DNA of 64,000 nucleotides from an uncultured Bacteroidales bacterium (GCA_944326305.1 CALVDL010000002.1:62001-126000); one strand, 5' to 3'. Counted from the first letter of the stretch, positions 1 to 10,045 are shown. Program-made: numbers and translations. Notes: generated by a model not told the origin, from the sequence alone.

Positions 1-279
1 TGTACCTGTAGAAACACCGCCGCTAAATGAAATCTTCTGGTCGTTGAAATAGTATTCCATCGCATCCGGATCAGCTACGCCCTCTGCCACCCGGCTGCTG
101 GTACAGACGAAATACAGTATAGGTTTCAGTGTGGAAAAGTCGGGATATATAGCCGTGACATCGTCCTGCGTACCTTCGTATTCCTGGTAGACATCACCGT
201 TCGGCGACATGATCACCGCTGTATATGTGCCAGCCTTGCTGATGAATTTGATTGTCCTGCTCGTGCTTGCCGTACTCAT
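1..279 (-). CDS. Phage structural protein, C-terminally truncated by the window edge
   Basis: The frame opens with ATG at 279-277 and stays open to base 1, giving 93 codons with no stop; the rest lies outside the window. The start overlaps the upstream stop in an ATGA arrangement, so it is translationally coupled to that gene. The protein begins MSTASTSRTIKFISKAG and continues as a beta-rich, soluble sequence with no signal peptide or membrane segment. It is the last visible gene of the tail operon. I do not recognise the family; a tail-tip or host-contact accessory role is only inferred from position. Confidence 0.7.
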   Translation of the reverse strand, partial: MSTASTSRTIKFISKAGTYTAVIMSPNGDVYQEYEGTQDDVTAIYPDFSTLKPILYFVCTSSRVAEGVADPDAMEYYFNDQKISFSGGVSTGT

Positions 280-638
280 GACATCTCCTCCATATTTTCT
301 GCTTCATCGGCAGATGACTCTTCCTGTTCAGGAATTTCAATGTCAGTCATCGGATCATCCTCATGTTCCGGGGCAGGGCCGGATTCAATCACAAATCTGG
401 GATCTGCAGCAACAGGTAATTCTCTGGAGACAGTCCCGTCCTGTTCTTCCCTGGCTTCATGTGCTCTCAAGGCAATTGCGCCGATCTGTATAAGTATCTG
501 GGGAAGATCCGTCAATCGTCCGAAGGCGAGCATGTCCGCCTGCCACAATAGGTAATTTCCGTCCTTTACCACATTCCTGTCGTTGTCAAGATTCAGGAAC
601 CTGGCTACTTTGGGATTTGCTTTAATGTAAAGTGCCAT
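276..638 (-). CDS. Small phage protein of tail operon, unknown function
   Basis: This codes for about 120 residues. The ATG at 638 (MALYIKANPKV) is chosen over an in-frame TTG two codons earlier. The N-terminal 65 residues look folded (basic start, then a hydrophobic stretch around LTDLPQILIQIGAIALRAHE), while the C-terminal third is very acidic and low in complexity (PEHEDDPMTDIEIPEQEESS), probably disordered. It lies between two tail genes, 10 bp after the previous one, and overlaps the next by 4 bp. Similar short proteins with this N-terminus recur in Bacteroides prophages as far as I recall, without an assigned function. Confidence 0.75.
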   Translation of the reverse strand: MALYIKANPKVARFLNLDNDRNVVKDGNYLLWQADMLAFGRLTDLPQILIQIGAIALRAHEAREEQDGTVSRELPVAADPRFVIESGPAPEHEDDPMTDIEIPEQEESSADEAENMEEMS

Positions 639-648
639 TGTCAAATAT

Positions 649-1800
649 TTAATGGATTATCAATATTGAACCGTCTGAATCACATATAACCGCACCATCT
701 GAATCTGTCATCGCTCCGGCATATCCCCTGTCAATAACATCCAGTCCAATTACGGCTCCGTAATTATCGTCCATTCCGGTCGTATCAAGAATCGGAGACA
801 TTCCATGCGCGGCCAAAGCATAGCTGAGACTGCCTGACGCCTTATTGGTTGCTATATACCACAACGGCAACAGTTCTGTCTCTGGATTGCTTATCTCGCC
901 ATTGGCGGTACGAATGACTGCCGAAGGATTTATTCTAAGTATACCGGGAGGGATATTGTACGGGACTCCTGATATCTCAAACTCATACTTCGGTATCCTC
1001 CTGATAAAAGACACTATTGCCTGTGGGGACGAATCGCCCAGCGCTACAGAACCGGGATTGCCGGAGGAACTGTATCGGCATCTGCAGCGAACGGATGCCG
1101 AGTTCCCCATAAGCCACCTGTCTATTGTTATGCTGTCGCCGTTGACCGTAACATCATAATCCAGTACCGGATCAGTACCTGCCTCATGCCATGCTCCGTC
1201 TTCACCCATAATTTCCCAACAAAGGGAATATTTGCTTGAAGGGCATACCGTATCGCCAAGCCAGACCTTGGCGGTTACTGTCTGGTTCCGCTGATCGGTA
1301 AGAGGGTTATATATCGTCTGGTCGGAAGCATCCAGTTCAATTCTGACCAGACTCGACGCACTTGAACACGTGATAAGATAACTACCTTGAATAATAAGCA
1401 CCTGTCCGTTTCGGGAATCAACGTACTCGGCATAGAATTCCAGCGTTACAGGGACTTTCGGCTCCACATTCCGTTTGACCTTGATTCTTCCTGCATTCCC
1501 TCCGCTTGTAGTAATTTCATAATCTGGATTTGATGTGCTGATCACCGTCGAATTACCGTCGATATTTTCCTTCCATCTTACATTTGTCAGAGCCTGATTT
1601 ATACGGCCGGAGGCCAATGCGCCGTCTTTATCCAGGATGGAGACTGTAGGTTGGATAATCAGCGGAGTAATGGTATAGTCTGGAGTATATTCAGCGGTAT
1701 CCGCATTGTAATTCTGTGCAGAAGGAACACTGCCTTCTGTCGAAAAGGATATCTGCAGCTGCAGTGGTTTCCAGTTGAAATCAAATCTCCTTGTCTTCAT
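649..1800 (-). CDS. Probable phage tail-tip/fibre protein with Ig-like folds
   Basis: This 383-residue, beta-strand-rich protein has no signal peptide or transmembrane segment. The central part (about 90-260) alternates hydrophobic and polar residues in the manner of Ig-like or BACON-like domains. The extreme C-terminus has a short repeated pattern, DSDGAVICDSDGSILIIH. It sits 13 bp after the large tail protein at 1,814-4,378, so an exposed role at the tail tip is likely. The exact family is not recognised; a fibre or adhesin accessory is an inference from position and composition. Confidence 0.6.
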   Translation of the reverse strand: MKTRRFDFNWKPLQLQISFSTEGSVPSAQNYNADTAEYTPDYTITPLIIQPTVSILDKDGALASGRINQALTNVRWKENIDGNSTVISTSNPDYEITTSGGNAGRIKVKRNVEPKVPVTLEFYAEYVDSRNGQVLIIQGSYLITCSSASSLVRIELDASDQTIYNPLTDQRNQTVTAKVWLGDTVCPSSKYSLCWEIMGEDGAWHEAGTDPVLDYDVTVNGDSITIDRWLMGNSASVRCRCRYSSSGNPGSVALGDSSPQAIVSFIRRIPKYEFEISGVPYNIPPGILRINPSAVIRTANGEISNPETELLPLWYIATNKASGSLSYALAAHGMSPILDTTGMDDNYGAVIGLDVIDRGYAGAMTDSDGAVICDSDGSILIIH

Positions 1801-1813
1801 CTTTTCTGTTGTT

Positions 1814-4378
1814 TTAATATTGGAAAACGGCTGCAGCCGTATTTGCCGCTTCTCCCATCCCGTCTCTCAATGTGACAGTGGCAGTAAATTTCAGCACCTT
1901 GGGGATATAGCCGTTAAAATCGCAGTCATCTGTAGTCAGGTCAATGGATTTCCCCTCATCTGCCCTTTTCAGCGCCCATGCCTGGTCTGAAGCCACACGC
2001 TCGTTTCCGTCCGCGTCTTCGCTGTACCGGGTCCACTGCACGTCTGAATCAAGAATATCAGACGTCACATCCTGGTTATATAGCTTTGCTATGATCGAAA
2101 GCGTCACATTGAACCGGTCGGGGTCAAACAGATAGTCAGTATCCGCAAACTCCACTGTGAATTCAGGATTCCCTTCCACCATGGCCCAGTCTGTATTGTT
2201 CCATGCAGGGGCAGTGTTTGTCCCCGTCTTCATGCAGCGGTACTTGCAGCCGTTATACCACACCTCCGAAATCTCATAATTTCCTGTTTCCGGATTCAGA
2301 GCCTCGCTGTAGTACTCGGACGCTGAATCCCATTGGCCCCGGTCTACTATCTCGCTGACAGGACGGCCCTTGTAATCGATACGGATGATATCCTGGACAA
2401 TCAGGCCTCGTGCGTACAGATAATCCTGCCCCTCGATTATGGGCAGATCCATTGACTTGAGAAAATCAGGGACGGTTCCGAATACGGCGCCATAATTAAT
2501 GGTGTCTATGATAGGCTTCGTCACTCCTGTAAGCCTGACTATCCGCCCTTCCGTGCTTGAAAGATAGATGCAGCTTTGCCGCTGGGTGTCGGTCTGATTT
2601 CCCCATCTGGCGAACCTCATCATCTCGCACGGAGGATAATTCTTGCCGCCTGGTACTTCTTCGTCGGGATACAGTGACACTTCCACATAATTGTTTGCCC
2701 TGTTGACGGAGTTCACCCGCATCCAGCTTGTGTGATAGACCCCGCTGCCTGTCGCAAGTGTGTTGATGATGCCCTTCAGTACATTGTTCTGCGACTGCGC
2801 CGTAAAATACCCGTCCCATTTGCTCCTGAGATGCAGGCCATAGCAGTTGTCGCCAAGATCATCGACCCGGTCGATCGTATCCGATTCGGTAAGGATCTGG
2901 TCTCCTTCAATCGCGGACAGCCTGTTCACCACGTATTCCAAAGCCTCGAAGGCGCCACGGACGCGGACCGACTGGAATTCGGCATTCCCATCCTTGTCTA
3001 TGCGGCCTCCCTGACCTGTATATAATGATTCGATGAATTCACCGTATTCGGCACCGCCTTTGAAACAGGATTTCCCGAGCACGGCAATCATCTGCTCGAA
3101 AGTTATATTACCCTTGGCAGTATCATCTATAAGTCTGGAGAGGAACTGCTGTTTGACAGGGGCATCCTGGAATATTCCTGTGATCCACTGTCGGAGTGAT
3201 CCCAATGAAGTCTTGTTCCAGACCTGTGAATATGGGGACTGGACCAGAAACAGGATGGAGTCATCCAGATCCGCATCCGGATAGTCAATCAGTCTCGGCG
3301 CTAAAAAAAAAATTTCACCTTCAGGGGAAGCTACCTCTATGAGAGGCAGGCGCCCTTCTTGTCTGGATATATTAAGCAGACGGCCTTCCTCTGACAGACC
3401 GAACTGGAATGAGCATGACTGAAGGTTCTCGCTGTCATCGAGCTGGAGGCTGGATGTGTCCAGTACTATATCCTCGGTCCTGCCGTCAATGACAGCCCAC
3501 TGTTTGCCTGACGAAACGAATTCGAAGAACCATTTCGTGTATTGCGACGTCATAAATCCTGTATTCTGCTGCCATTTCCGCTCCACTGAACCGGTAATGT
3601 CTATTTTATGCCCGGAAACCTCTGCTGTCTGGTGCTCTATTTCCGGAGCCATGGTACATGCTCCGTGGAAAGTGAATGTGTCTATTCCGCCAAGTGAGTT
3701 GACACATACATAGATATGCTCATCCCCCTGTTCGGGTGAATAGACATATCTCTGAATATAAGATAACTGGACTCCTGAGTCATCTTCTACCCATATATCG
3801 ACAAGGCCATACAGTTCGGACTTTTCATGGCTGCTGAACCCGAACAGATAGCTCATGGACACATTGAATGACACCAGACCGCCTATCACGGTGGATAACG
3901 TTATAGTCTCTGATCCGCCGGCAACCGGATAAAACTTCACTTTAACGACTGAAGCAGAGACACAATAATATGAAAGATACTCCGGAGATGACCACCTGAC
4001 TCTCTTGATCTGAGGCTGCCAGGTCAGCCAGTTGGCTTTAAGGAAAGCCTCGGCCGTTCCGGTAAGTTTTCTTACACCGCCTTTCACCACAGTGAACGCT
4101 CCTGTATCTTGGGAATCGAAATAAGCGACAAACCGGGCAGATCCTTCGCCTTGCAGATAAACATTTGATGATGGAAGCTTTATTTCAAGATATTCCTTGA
4201 TCACATCCTTCACATCCACTTCAATGTTGCCGTCCGCATCCGGATAATATATTTCATCCACAATCACATCAATGCCTTTCAGCAGTCTGAATGAGACTTC
4301 CGAGGTGCTGTTTGCAATAAGGGGCTTGAGATTGCCCAGCAGACTGAGTTCGTCCGGTTTCTGTAGTATTGTTACCAT
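1814..4378 (-). CDS. Large phage tail protein with carbohydrate-binding-like module (receptor-binding candidate)
   Basis: This is 854 residues, starting at ATG 4,378. The N-terminal half (1-380) is beta-rich with a repeated strand pattern. A short helical region near 430-520 is followed by a compact domain around 600-720. There a segment GQWDSASEYYSEALNPETG... with conserved Trp, Tyr, Gly and a C-terminal W-N-N-T-D-W pattern resembles CBM5/12 (chitin-binding-like) modules. The C-terminus looks like an Ig-like domain. Its position at the distal end of the tail operon fits a baseplate or receptor-binding protein. A run of ten A residues at 3,303-3,312 is a possible slippage site. The exact family is not assigned. 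Confidence 0.65.
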   Translation of the reverse strand: MVTILQKPDELSLLGNLKPLIANSTSEVSFRLLKGIDVIVDEIYYPDADGNIEVDVKDVIKEYLEIKLPSSNVYLQGEGSARFVAYFDSQDTGAFTVVKGGVRKLTGTAEAFLKANWLTWQPQIKRVRWSSPEYLSYYCVSASVVKVKFYPVAGGSETITLSTVIGGLVSFNVSMSYLFGFSSHEKSELYGLVDIWVEDDSGVQLSYIQRYVYSPEQGDEHIYVCVNSLGGIDTFTFHGACTMAPEIEHQTAEVSGHKIDITGSVERKWQQNTGFMTSQYTKWFFEFVSSGKQWAVIDGRTEDIVLDTSSLQLDDSENLQSCSFQFGLSEEGRLLNISRQEGRLPLIEVASPEGEIFFLAPRLIDYPDADLDDSILFLVQSPYSQVWNKTSLGSLRQWITGIFQDAPVKQQFLSRLIDDTAKGNITFEQMIAVLGKSCFKGGAEYGEFIESLYTGQGGRIDKDGNAEFQSVRVRGAFEALEYVVNRLSAIEGDQILTESDTIDRVDDLGDNCYGLHLRSKWDGYFTAQSQNNVLKGIINTLATGSGVYHTSWMRVNSVNRANNYVEVSLYPDEEVPGGKNYPPCEMMRFARWGNQTDTQRQSCIYLSSTEGRIVRLTGVTKPIIDTINYGAVFGTVPDFLKSMDLPIIEGQDYLYARGLIVQDIIRIDYKGRPVSEIVDRGQWDSASEYYSEALNPETGNYEISEVWYNGCKYRCMKTGTNTAPAWNNTDWAMVEGNPEFTVEFADTDYLFDPDRFNVTLSIIAKLYNQDVTSDILDSDVQWTRYSEDADGNERVASDQAWALKRADEGKSIDLTTDDCDFNGYIPKVLKFTATVTLRDGMGEAANTAAAVFQY

Positions 4379-4421
4379 ATACCTGCAAAATTATAGATGA
4401 CGGATGCAGAAAAACAGGACA

Positions 4422-6479
4422 TCAGACGGGCACGGAATCATACCATTCTTTCAATGTATAAGTACCGACCGGGCGGATTTCTCTTGAGCTAGCCCGGTAA
4501 TACAGAAATGACACTTTCCGTTCAGCCTTGAATGACTGTTGGCCAAGCATGGTCGGAGACGGTAGATAAAAGGAGTTTTCTCCCGATACATAAGGATCGT
4601 CTTCGGCATAATCATAGGATATGTAATCTCCCGGATTTTCACAATACTGCTTTTCGAGATCTTCATATATTGCATCCACTTCGCTCAGGTTAAGCTGCCA
4701 TTTATACATAGAAGAAGGTGTCACAATCGGTTCATCGACTGCTCCATCAGAATAATTCTTCACAAGCAGGAACTTAGAAGAAACACATCTTACATTCTTT
4801 CCTATTTCATAATCAAGATAGGTTGGCAGCAGGAGCTGCCCACGGAACAGCTTCATCGAATAGATATCATACTGCAGGAGCTCGTCCGGAGTAAAATCAA
4901 ACACGCCTTCAATCTCCACGGCATTGTTCAGAAGTATCTTGTTATATCTCTGGAAGCACTCGAAAAATAAGCTCTCCGGAGTAAGGGAGATCTTTCCCGG
5001 TCTTAATTTTCCCGTATTGTCATATTTCTGGGTTGTACCATAGTAGTAATGGCTCGCCGCCGTATAAGGCAGGCGTCCTTGCCAGTCCTCATATACAGGC
5101 GTATTTGACAATCCTGCATAATCCACAATGATAATTTCCTGGTCACTGTCTTTGCCGCTGCCATTATAGCTGGTATTGCGGTGCGTCCTTTCTCCGATAT
5201 ACGGCATCAGTACCGTATTGACTATAACCATGGGAGGCATCAGATCCGAAGGGCTGAACTCTTCAGCGCTATCGGAATTCCTCCGGTCATACTTGAAATA
5301 GTTGGAGCCGACAAGAACCTTCTTGTCGCGATCACGGCCCGGATGTCCGAAGGCCAGTCTTTGTTCATAGTACATTCCGGTTGCAAGATTCAGCAGCAGA
5401 CCGGAAAGGTCCCATTCGGAGGTATCGGTAAACTCCGTTACGCCTCCGTATTTGTCTATCAGATCCTGAAGCGTCTCTGCGGCTGCAGCTGCTCCGTCAA
5501 GTGATGTATCAGGGGAAATGACGACCCTGGAAGATCCTGAAAAAGTATATTTGATGTCGTCAAGCAGCCTGTCCGTAAGGTCCTTGTCATAACTGCCGGC
5601 CAGGATATCCTCAAGAAGGATGATGTCAACCATCTTCTTCGAAGGGTGGACTACTATCTGCGCATGGAACTTCTGCTGCAGCCACTCCAGAATCTCCGAC
5701 ACTGACTTGTTGGGCACCAGATCGGAATAATTGATTTTCCCGTTGCATATCACATCGGAACAATTGTGAAGCAGTATAAGGGAAGAGAACTGCTGTTTCT
5801 CGCTGAAAAAGCTTCTCGATACAGTATACCCGCAAAGCTCGAACAGAATCCTGAAGAAGGCTCCGAGCTTCAGGAATGGCGCGATTCCATATCCGGAAGG
5901 GACACTGACTTCTTCTCCGCCCTCCTGCACCAGCCTTGCCTCATGGGCCAGCGGCCAGATACCGTCAGAATTGTCATCTACAGGTTCATTGTTGACCTGA
6001 TAACTGCCCTCTGACTCATTATAATTGACCGCCACAGGGATTACACTGAAGTCGTTGGCAATCTCTCCTTTATAGACACGAAACAGCCATGAGTACCAAC
6101 CTTCAGGATCGGAATAATCAGTCATTACTTTCTGTCCGAACAGATCCTTTAGATTCTTCTCCTTATGCTGCGAATAGAATTCTGAATCGTCCAGAGCCAC
6201 AGAGCAGCTGATTCCGGAATCGCTTACAGAACCCACTACGAGCACTCCTTTTTTCTGGAATATTCCATGCCGGATGATAGCCGAAAAAGAGTTGTCATAT
6301 ACCGTGGAACGTCCGATCCTGTCCGGGAATCCCAGTTTGGAAAGATCCTCCGGAGTGGCCGGTATGGTAGCCGCCAGCGATGCAGTACCGTCATCCGAGA
6401 AGAATGCCGAATTCTGTTCAATCTCGAATGAGAAATTTTCCGGAAGCTTCAGCTCCCCTTTGTCTACCGTCAGTTTCAT
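4422..6479 (-). CDS. Phage tail protein downstream of tape measure (distal tail or tail-hub candidate)
   Basis: This is 685 residues. The gene starts at ATG 6,479 and overlaps the stop of the tape measure gene by 4 bp, so the two are coupled. The sequence begins MKLTVDKGELKLPENFSFEI and has many aromatic beta-strand segments without membrane or signal sequences. In siphophages the gene after the tape measure usually encodes the distal tail protein, followed by the tail-associated or hub protein; the length fits a fused or hub-type version. No enzyme motif is visible. The role is inferred from gene order. Confidence 0.6.
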   Translation of the reverse strand: MKLTVDKGELKLPENFSFEIEQNSAFFSDDGTASLAATIPATPEDLSKLGFPDRIGRSTVYDNSFSAIIRHGIFQKKGVLVVGSVSDSGISCSVALDDSEFYSQHKEKNLKDLFGQKVMTDYSDPEGWYSWLFRVYKGEIANDFSVIPVAVNYNESEGSYQVNNEPVDDNSDGIWPLAHEARLVQEGGEEVSVPSGYGIAPFLKLGAFFRILFELCGYTVSRSFFSEKQQFSSLILLHNCSDVICNGKINYSDLVPNKSVSEILEWLQQKFHAQIVVHPSKKMVDIILLEDILAGSYDKDLTDRLLDDIKYTFSGSSRVVISPDTSLDGAAAAAETLQDLIDKYGGVTEFTDTSEWDLSGLLLNLATGMYYEQRLAFGHPGRDRDKKVLVGSNYFKYDRRNSDSAEEFSPSDLMPPMVIVNTVLMPYIGERTHRNTSYNGSGKDSDQEIIIVDYAGLSNTPVYEDWQGRLPYTAASHYYYGTTQKYDNTGKLRPGKISLTPESLFFECFQRYNKILLNNAVEIEGVFDFTPDELLQYDIYSMKLFRGQLLLPTYLDYEIGKNVRCVSSKFLLVKNYSDGAVDEPIVTPSSMYKWQLNLSEVDAIYEDLEKQYCENPGDYISYDYAEDDPYVSGENSFYLPSPTMLGQQSFKAERKVSFLYYRASSREIRPVGTYTLKEWYDSVPV

Positions 6480-9181
6480 TTCTTGCCTACCTTTTGTTTT
6501 ATTTTGGACTGGAGTTCATTCTCCTTGTTTATGTCCGAGGCTAATACATAAGCCTTCAGCGGGAAAGAGTTCAGCAGTCTTTCCAGCAGTACGGTCAGCC
6601 TTGCCATGGCCCCGGCATCGGACGCAGTGGCCGGAGGCTGCTGCATCGTCTGTCCGGAAGTCATGCCTCCGTCAGCGTATCCGGATACTCCGGAACTGTA
6701 ATGTCCGGATACCCGTACCGCCTCCAGCCTGGCGAATGTCACCGGATTCGCACGCACCATGGCGGCGGGCGCGACCCACTCATTGGCATGTACCACGCCT
6801 ACAGGTTCATAATCATTATGCGAAGTTTTTGTATATCCTCCTTCGCTGTAGCCGGTGTCCGATGAGAAATCGGTGGCCACCCTTTGGCCTGTAGCTCCGG
6901 ATGAACCGCCGGAGCCGGCAGAGGCATTCATGACGGCGTTGCGCTGGGCGACAATGACTGCTACCTGGGCTGCGGTAGTAGCTGCAATAATACCGGCCAT
7001 TATGCCACCCGCGATAGGGCCCAGTTCGGCCACGGCCTTAATGGCTGCCTGAGCTCCGGATGCTATGGTCTGGGCAATCTGAATAGCCATGTTGATATTG
7101 GCATACTTCTTCTGAAGTTCCAGTTTCTTGGCCTCATATTTCTCCTCAATGGCAGAGCGCTTGTCTGCATTGTCTCCTGCAGCGGCAAGTTCTGCCTGCA
7201 TCTGGGCATCGAGATTGGCTTCTTGGGCCGCCTGCAATGATGATATGCAGTTGGAGATTTCTCCAAGATATCCTTGTGCCAAATCCAGTCCCTGTCTATA
7301 CGGCTCCAACTCGGCTTTCAGGATTTCCTGCTGGTATTTTCCGATAAGATCCTTGCGTTTCTGCTGATATTCCTCCTCGGATATCAGCTTCATGTCATAC
7401 AGGGACTGCAGATCCGCCATTTCGGATTCATACTGTGTATTTATCCGAGAAACAGGATCCATATCAGCTTTCATTTTTGCTGCCAGATCCTGCAGCCGGG
7501 TCATCTCTGACAGAGTCTTGGTCGCTTCGTCCGATGCCAGGGCTTCAATCTCCTGGGCGATCCTCTCCATCTCTTCCTGCATCATGGACGAGATTCCGGC
7601 AGCCGTTTCTTCCTCCGTCTTGTCGAATATCGACTGCAGCTCCTCCCGCTGCTTCACGGACAGGTCGTAAAGCTGTGAGAAGTACTCGGTAGTCTCCTGC
7701 TTGTACCTTTCGGAAATGGCGATCTTGGCCCGAAGGCCCTGCTCCTGGATACGGGCGATGCTGGTGTTGTACTGCTGGGCTGTGATCTCGCCTCTGGCAT
7801 ATGCCTCTTTGGATGCATTCTCCATCTCCTGGAAGTGTCTTTCTGAAGCCTCCAGTTCGGCTTTCATGGCGTCCTCGGTGGCTTTCAGCTGTTCGTCGGC
7901 CATCTGTTTCTTGAGTGTGCCGATAGTGGTGTTGATCCGGGTTGTTGAACGGTAGTAATCAGCATCTGCATTATTCATGGCTATTCTGGCGTCCACATAA
8001 CTGTTTATGAGCTCATCATTAGAGAGATCATATCTGTTGGCCAGATCGGCAACCCATTTCACGCCTTCAGAAGTCGATGACTTCAGGCTCTCCAGCTGTT
8101 TGCGCGCAGTCTCTGCAGATTTGGCGGCAAATTCTGCTGTATATGTGTTCGTTGCAGTCAGCATTGACTGCTGTGCTGCGTTGTAATCTGATTGGGCTTT
8201 CTTCAGCTGTTCGTTATAGTCCAGAGCCTGGTTAATTATGTCACGATTCTTATTGTACTGGACGACAAAATATTCAATCTCCTCATTGGTCATATGGGTG
8301 GCATTTACCAGAGCGTCTTTTCTCGCAATCAATTCAGTTTCGGCTATGATTTTCTTCTGATCAGCCAGCTCCTTCTCCTTTGCGACAGCAGCCTGCGCAG
8401 CAGCAAGCCTTTCCTTGTCGGACTTGGTCTGGTCGCGCATTATCTGCTTGTTCTTTTCGATTTCAGCGTTGTATTCAGACTCCATGAGTCTCAGTGAATT
8501 CTGCATTTCGAAAAGCTCATCCAGCATTCCTTGCACTTCCTGTCCGACACGATATGACTCCCGCATGTTGGCGACCATCTCCTTCCATCCCTTGCCGGAT
8601 GTGAGATCCCTGATGAATGTACCGTAGGCGCTTTTCATGCCGGCGGTGAAAAGATTCCACTTGTCTCCCATGGCATTGGTAGTGGATATCACATCCTCGC
8701 CGAACTTCTTGAATGAAGAAAAAGCCCCGGCGACAAGCCCGGCCCAGCCGATCTTGGTCCAGAATCCGCCGAATGTCTTCTGGGTCTCCTGTGTCCTGCC
8801 GTTGATTTCATTCATCCTGTCCTTTACCTGCTGGAGCTCCTTGGATTTCTTGATGAACTCATCCGTGCCCGGGACAAGGTTCCGGAGCTGTGAATTGAGC
8901 CCTCTGAAAGCCTTTGTCAGCTGGTTCAGGGAAAGTCCGTTAAGATCGTTCAGGAGATCAGCGTAGTCCTTTGTCTCCTTCCTGATGTTGGTCATGGACT
9001 TCTTGATGCTGTCCAGCTCCTTCTGGTAGCCTTTGGCTCCAGAGACGTCCCCGACCCGGGTAGCTTCGATCATCTTCTTCCTGAGCTCGTCGGCGCGGCT
9101 TTCCAGGGCCTTCATCGTTGCATCGGCCTGGCTCGCATTGAGTGTGATGACACTCTCTGTATATACTTTTGTGGTTGCCAT
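6476..9181 (-). CDS. Phage tail tape measure protein
   Basis: This 901-residue protein sets tail length and helps DNA delivery. Most of it (about 20-130 and 215-690) is charged, heptad-like helix rich in Glu, Lys, Ala and Gln, ending with Glu/Lys-rich coiled coil. Hydrophobic stretches occur around 150-165 (WAGLVAGAFSSFKKFG) and 715-765 (Ala/Gly-rich, GPIAGGIMAGIIAATTAA), as expected for tape measures. A Gly/Ser-rich segment follows. Gene order (connector genes before, tail-tip genes after) supports the call. The start ATG at 9,181 overlaps the stop of the upstream gene. At 42 nm or more predicted helical length it would indicate a fairly long tail, but this was not calculated precisely. Confidence 0.9.
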   Translation of the reverse strand: MATTKVYTESVITLNASQADATMKALESRADELRKKMIEATRVGDVSGAKGYQKELDSIKKSMTNIRKETKDYADLLNDLNGLSLNQLTKAFRGLNSQLRNLVPGTDEFIKKSKELQQVKDRMNEINGRTQETQKTFGGFWTKIGWAGLVAGAFSSFKKFGEDVISTTNAMGDKWNLFTAGMKSAYGTFIRDLTSGKGWKEMVANMRESYRVGQEVQGMLDELFEMQNSLRLMESEYNAEIEKNKQIMRDQTKSDKERLAAAQAAVAKEKELADQKKIIAETELIARKDALVNATHMTNEEIEYFVVQYNKNRDIINQALDYNEQLKKAQSDYNAAQQSMLTATNTYTAEFAAKSAETARKQLESLKSSTSEGVKWVADLANRYDLSNDELINSYVDARIAMNNADADYYRSTTRINTTIGTLKKQMADEQLKATEDAMKAELEASERHFQEMENASKEAYARGEITAQQYNTSIARIQEQGLRAKIAISERYKQETTEYFSQLYDLSVKQREELQSIFDKTEEETAAGISSMMQEEMERIAQEIEALASDEATKTLSEMTRLQDLAAKMKADMDPVSRINTQYESEMADLQSLYDMKLISEEEYQQKRKDLIGKYQQEILKAELEPYRQGLDLAQGYLGEISNCISSLQAAQEANLDAQMQAELAAAGDNADKRSAIEEKYEAKKLELQKKYANINMAIQIAQTIASGAQAAIKAVAELGPIAGGIMAGIIAATTAAQVAVIVAQRNAVMNASAGSGGSSGATGQRVATDFSSDTGYSEGGYTKTSHNDYEPVGVVHANEWVAPAAMVRANPVTFARLEAVRVSGHYSSGVSGYADGGMTSGQTMQQPPATASDAGAMARLTVLLERLLNSFPLKAYVLASDINKENELQSKIKQKVGKK

Positions 9182-9600
9182 TACTTTCTGGATAAGTTAT
9201 AATATGCCTGGTCGTTATACTCTGCATCTGATATGTTCTCGAACGCTCTCAGGGGAAGTGAGGCGGCGTCGTAGCCGTACCTTTCCGCCATAAGACGCCC
9301 CAGAGTGTTGACTTCTCTGATAAATACGGATGAATACCAGGGCTTTTTCTTTCTGGTTTCGGAAGATTCTCCCAGCTTTACACCGCGGCCAACGCCCATA
9401 TCCGGAAATTTTCCATAGTAGAGATAAAAGAATGTGATCTTCTCCGGATTGCCTCTGGAGTCCGACACGACCTGGGAATGAAGGGACTTCAGCAGCTCCC
9501 CGGAACTGCCGATATGGAGCGAATGTATCTTCCGGATCCATCGCTCTATGACTATGTCCGCCCACCGGCGGGCCATCTCAAGAGTGGAGTTTTCATCCAT
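9181..9600 (-). CDS. Phage tail completion/connector protein, putative
   Basis: This codes for 139 residues starting at ATG 9,600 (MDENSTLEMARRWADIVIERW). An upstream in-frame start would lengthen the overlap with the previous gene, whereas this start gives an 8-bp overlap. The protein is basic, with an amphipathic N-terminal helix and a glycine-rich loop (GKFPDMGVGRGVKLG). Its size and its place immediately before the tape measure gene are typical of head-tail joining or tail terminator proteins, such as the gp10-like group. The family itself is not recognised, so the role is inferred. Confidence 0.6.
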   Translation of the reverse strand: MDENSTLEMARRWADIVIERWIRKIHSLHIGSSGELLKSLHSQVVSDSRGNPEKITFFYLYYGKFPDMGVGRGVKLGESSETRKKKPWYSSVFIREVNTLGRLMAERYGYDAASLPLRAFENISDAEYNDQAYYNLSRK

Positions 9601-10045
9601 TGTACAGAGAAATATCGTCCTTGAAGGTAATCGCCAGCTCATACCCCCTGGCGTTTGGGCCTCCGTATCGCTTCATATATGATATATAGTCATGATACCA
9701 TCCCTGCAGGTCCGGTTCTCCGGAACTCTTGGCGGCAAGCATCCTGGCAAGGACTTCCTTGCACAGGCAGAACATGTCCCTGTAGAGAGCGGCCTCGTCC
9801 TCATTCCTGCCCAGCTGTCCCATGACCCAAAGAGACTGCGTATAGGTGTCCACCGGGCCTTCCACTATGGCGATGGTGCCGGAGCTCCGCGACTCAAGCA
9901 CAATGACCGGAAACTCTACCGACCGAAGGGATTTAAGGATATCCATGATGGCATCGTACCCGTCCCCCTCGAATATCTGGTTGCCTGCAGACCTTATTTC
10001 GGGCATCCCGGACAGAATCCTATTTATGAGATCTCTGTTTAGCAT
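9593..10045 (-). CDS. Phage head-tail connector/tail terminator protein, putative
   Basis: This codes for 150 residues from ATG 10,045 (MLNRDLINRILSGM). The longer reading from 10,108 would extend well into the upstream gene; the chosen start overlaps it by 26 bp. The protein is soluble and mixed alpha/beta, with a helix-rich C-terminal half (AALYRDMFCLCKEVLARML). It lies in the connector cluster between portal and tape measure. No motif fixes the function; the position is where tail terminator or completion proteins are usually encoded. Confidence 0.6.
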   Translation of the reverse strand: MLNRDLINRILSGMPEIRSAGNQIFEGDGYDAIMDILKSLRSVEFPVIVLESRSSGTIAIVEGPVDTYTQSLWVMGQLGRNEDEAALYRDMFCLCKEVLARMLAAKSSGEPDLQGWYHDYISYMKRYGGPNARGYELAITFKDDISLYNG

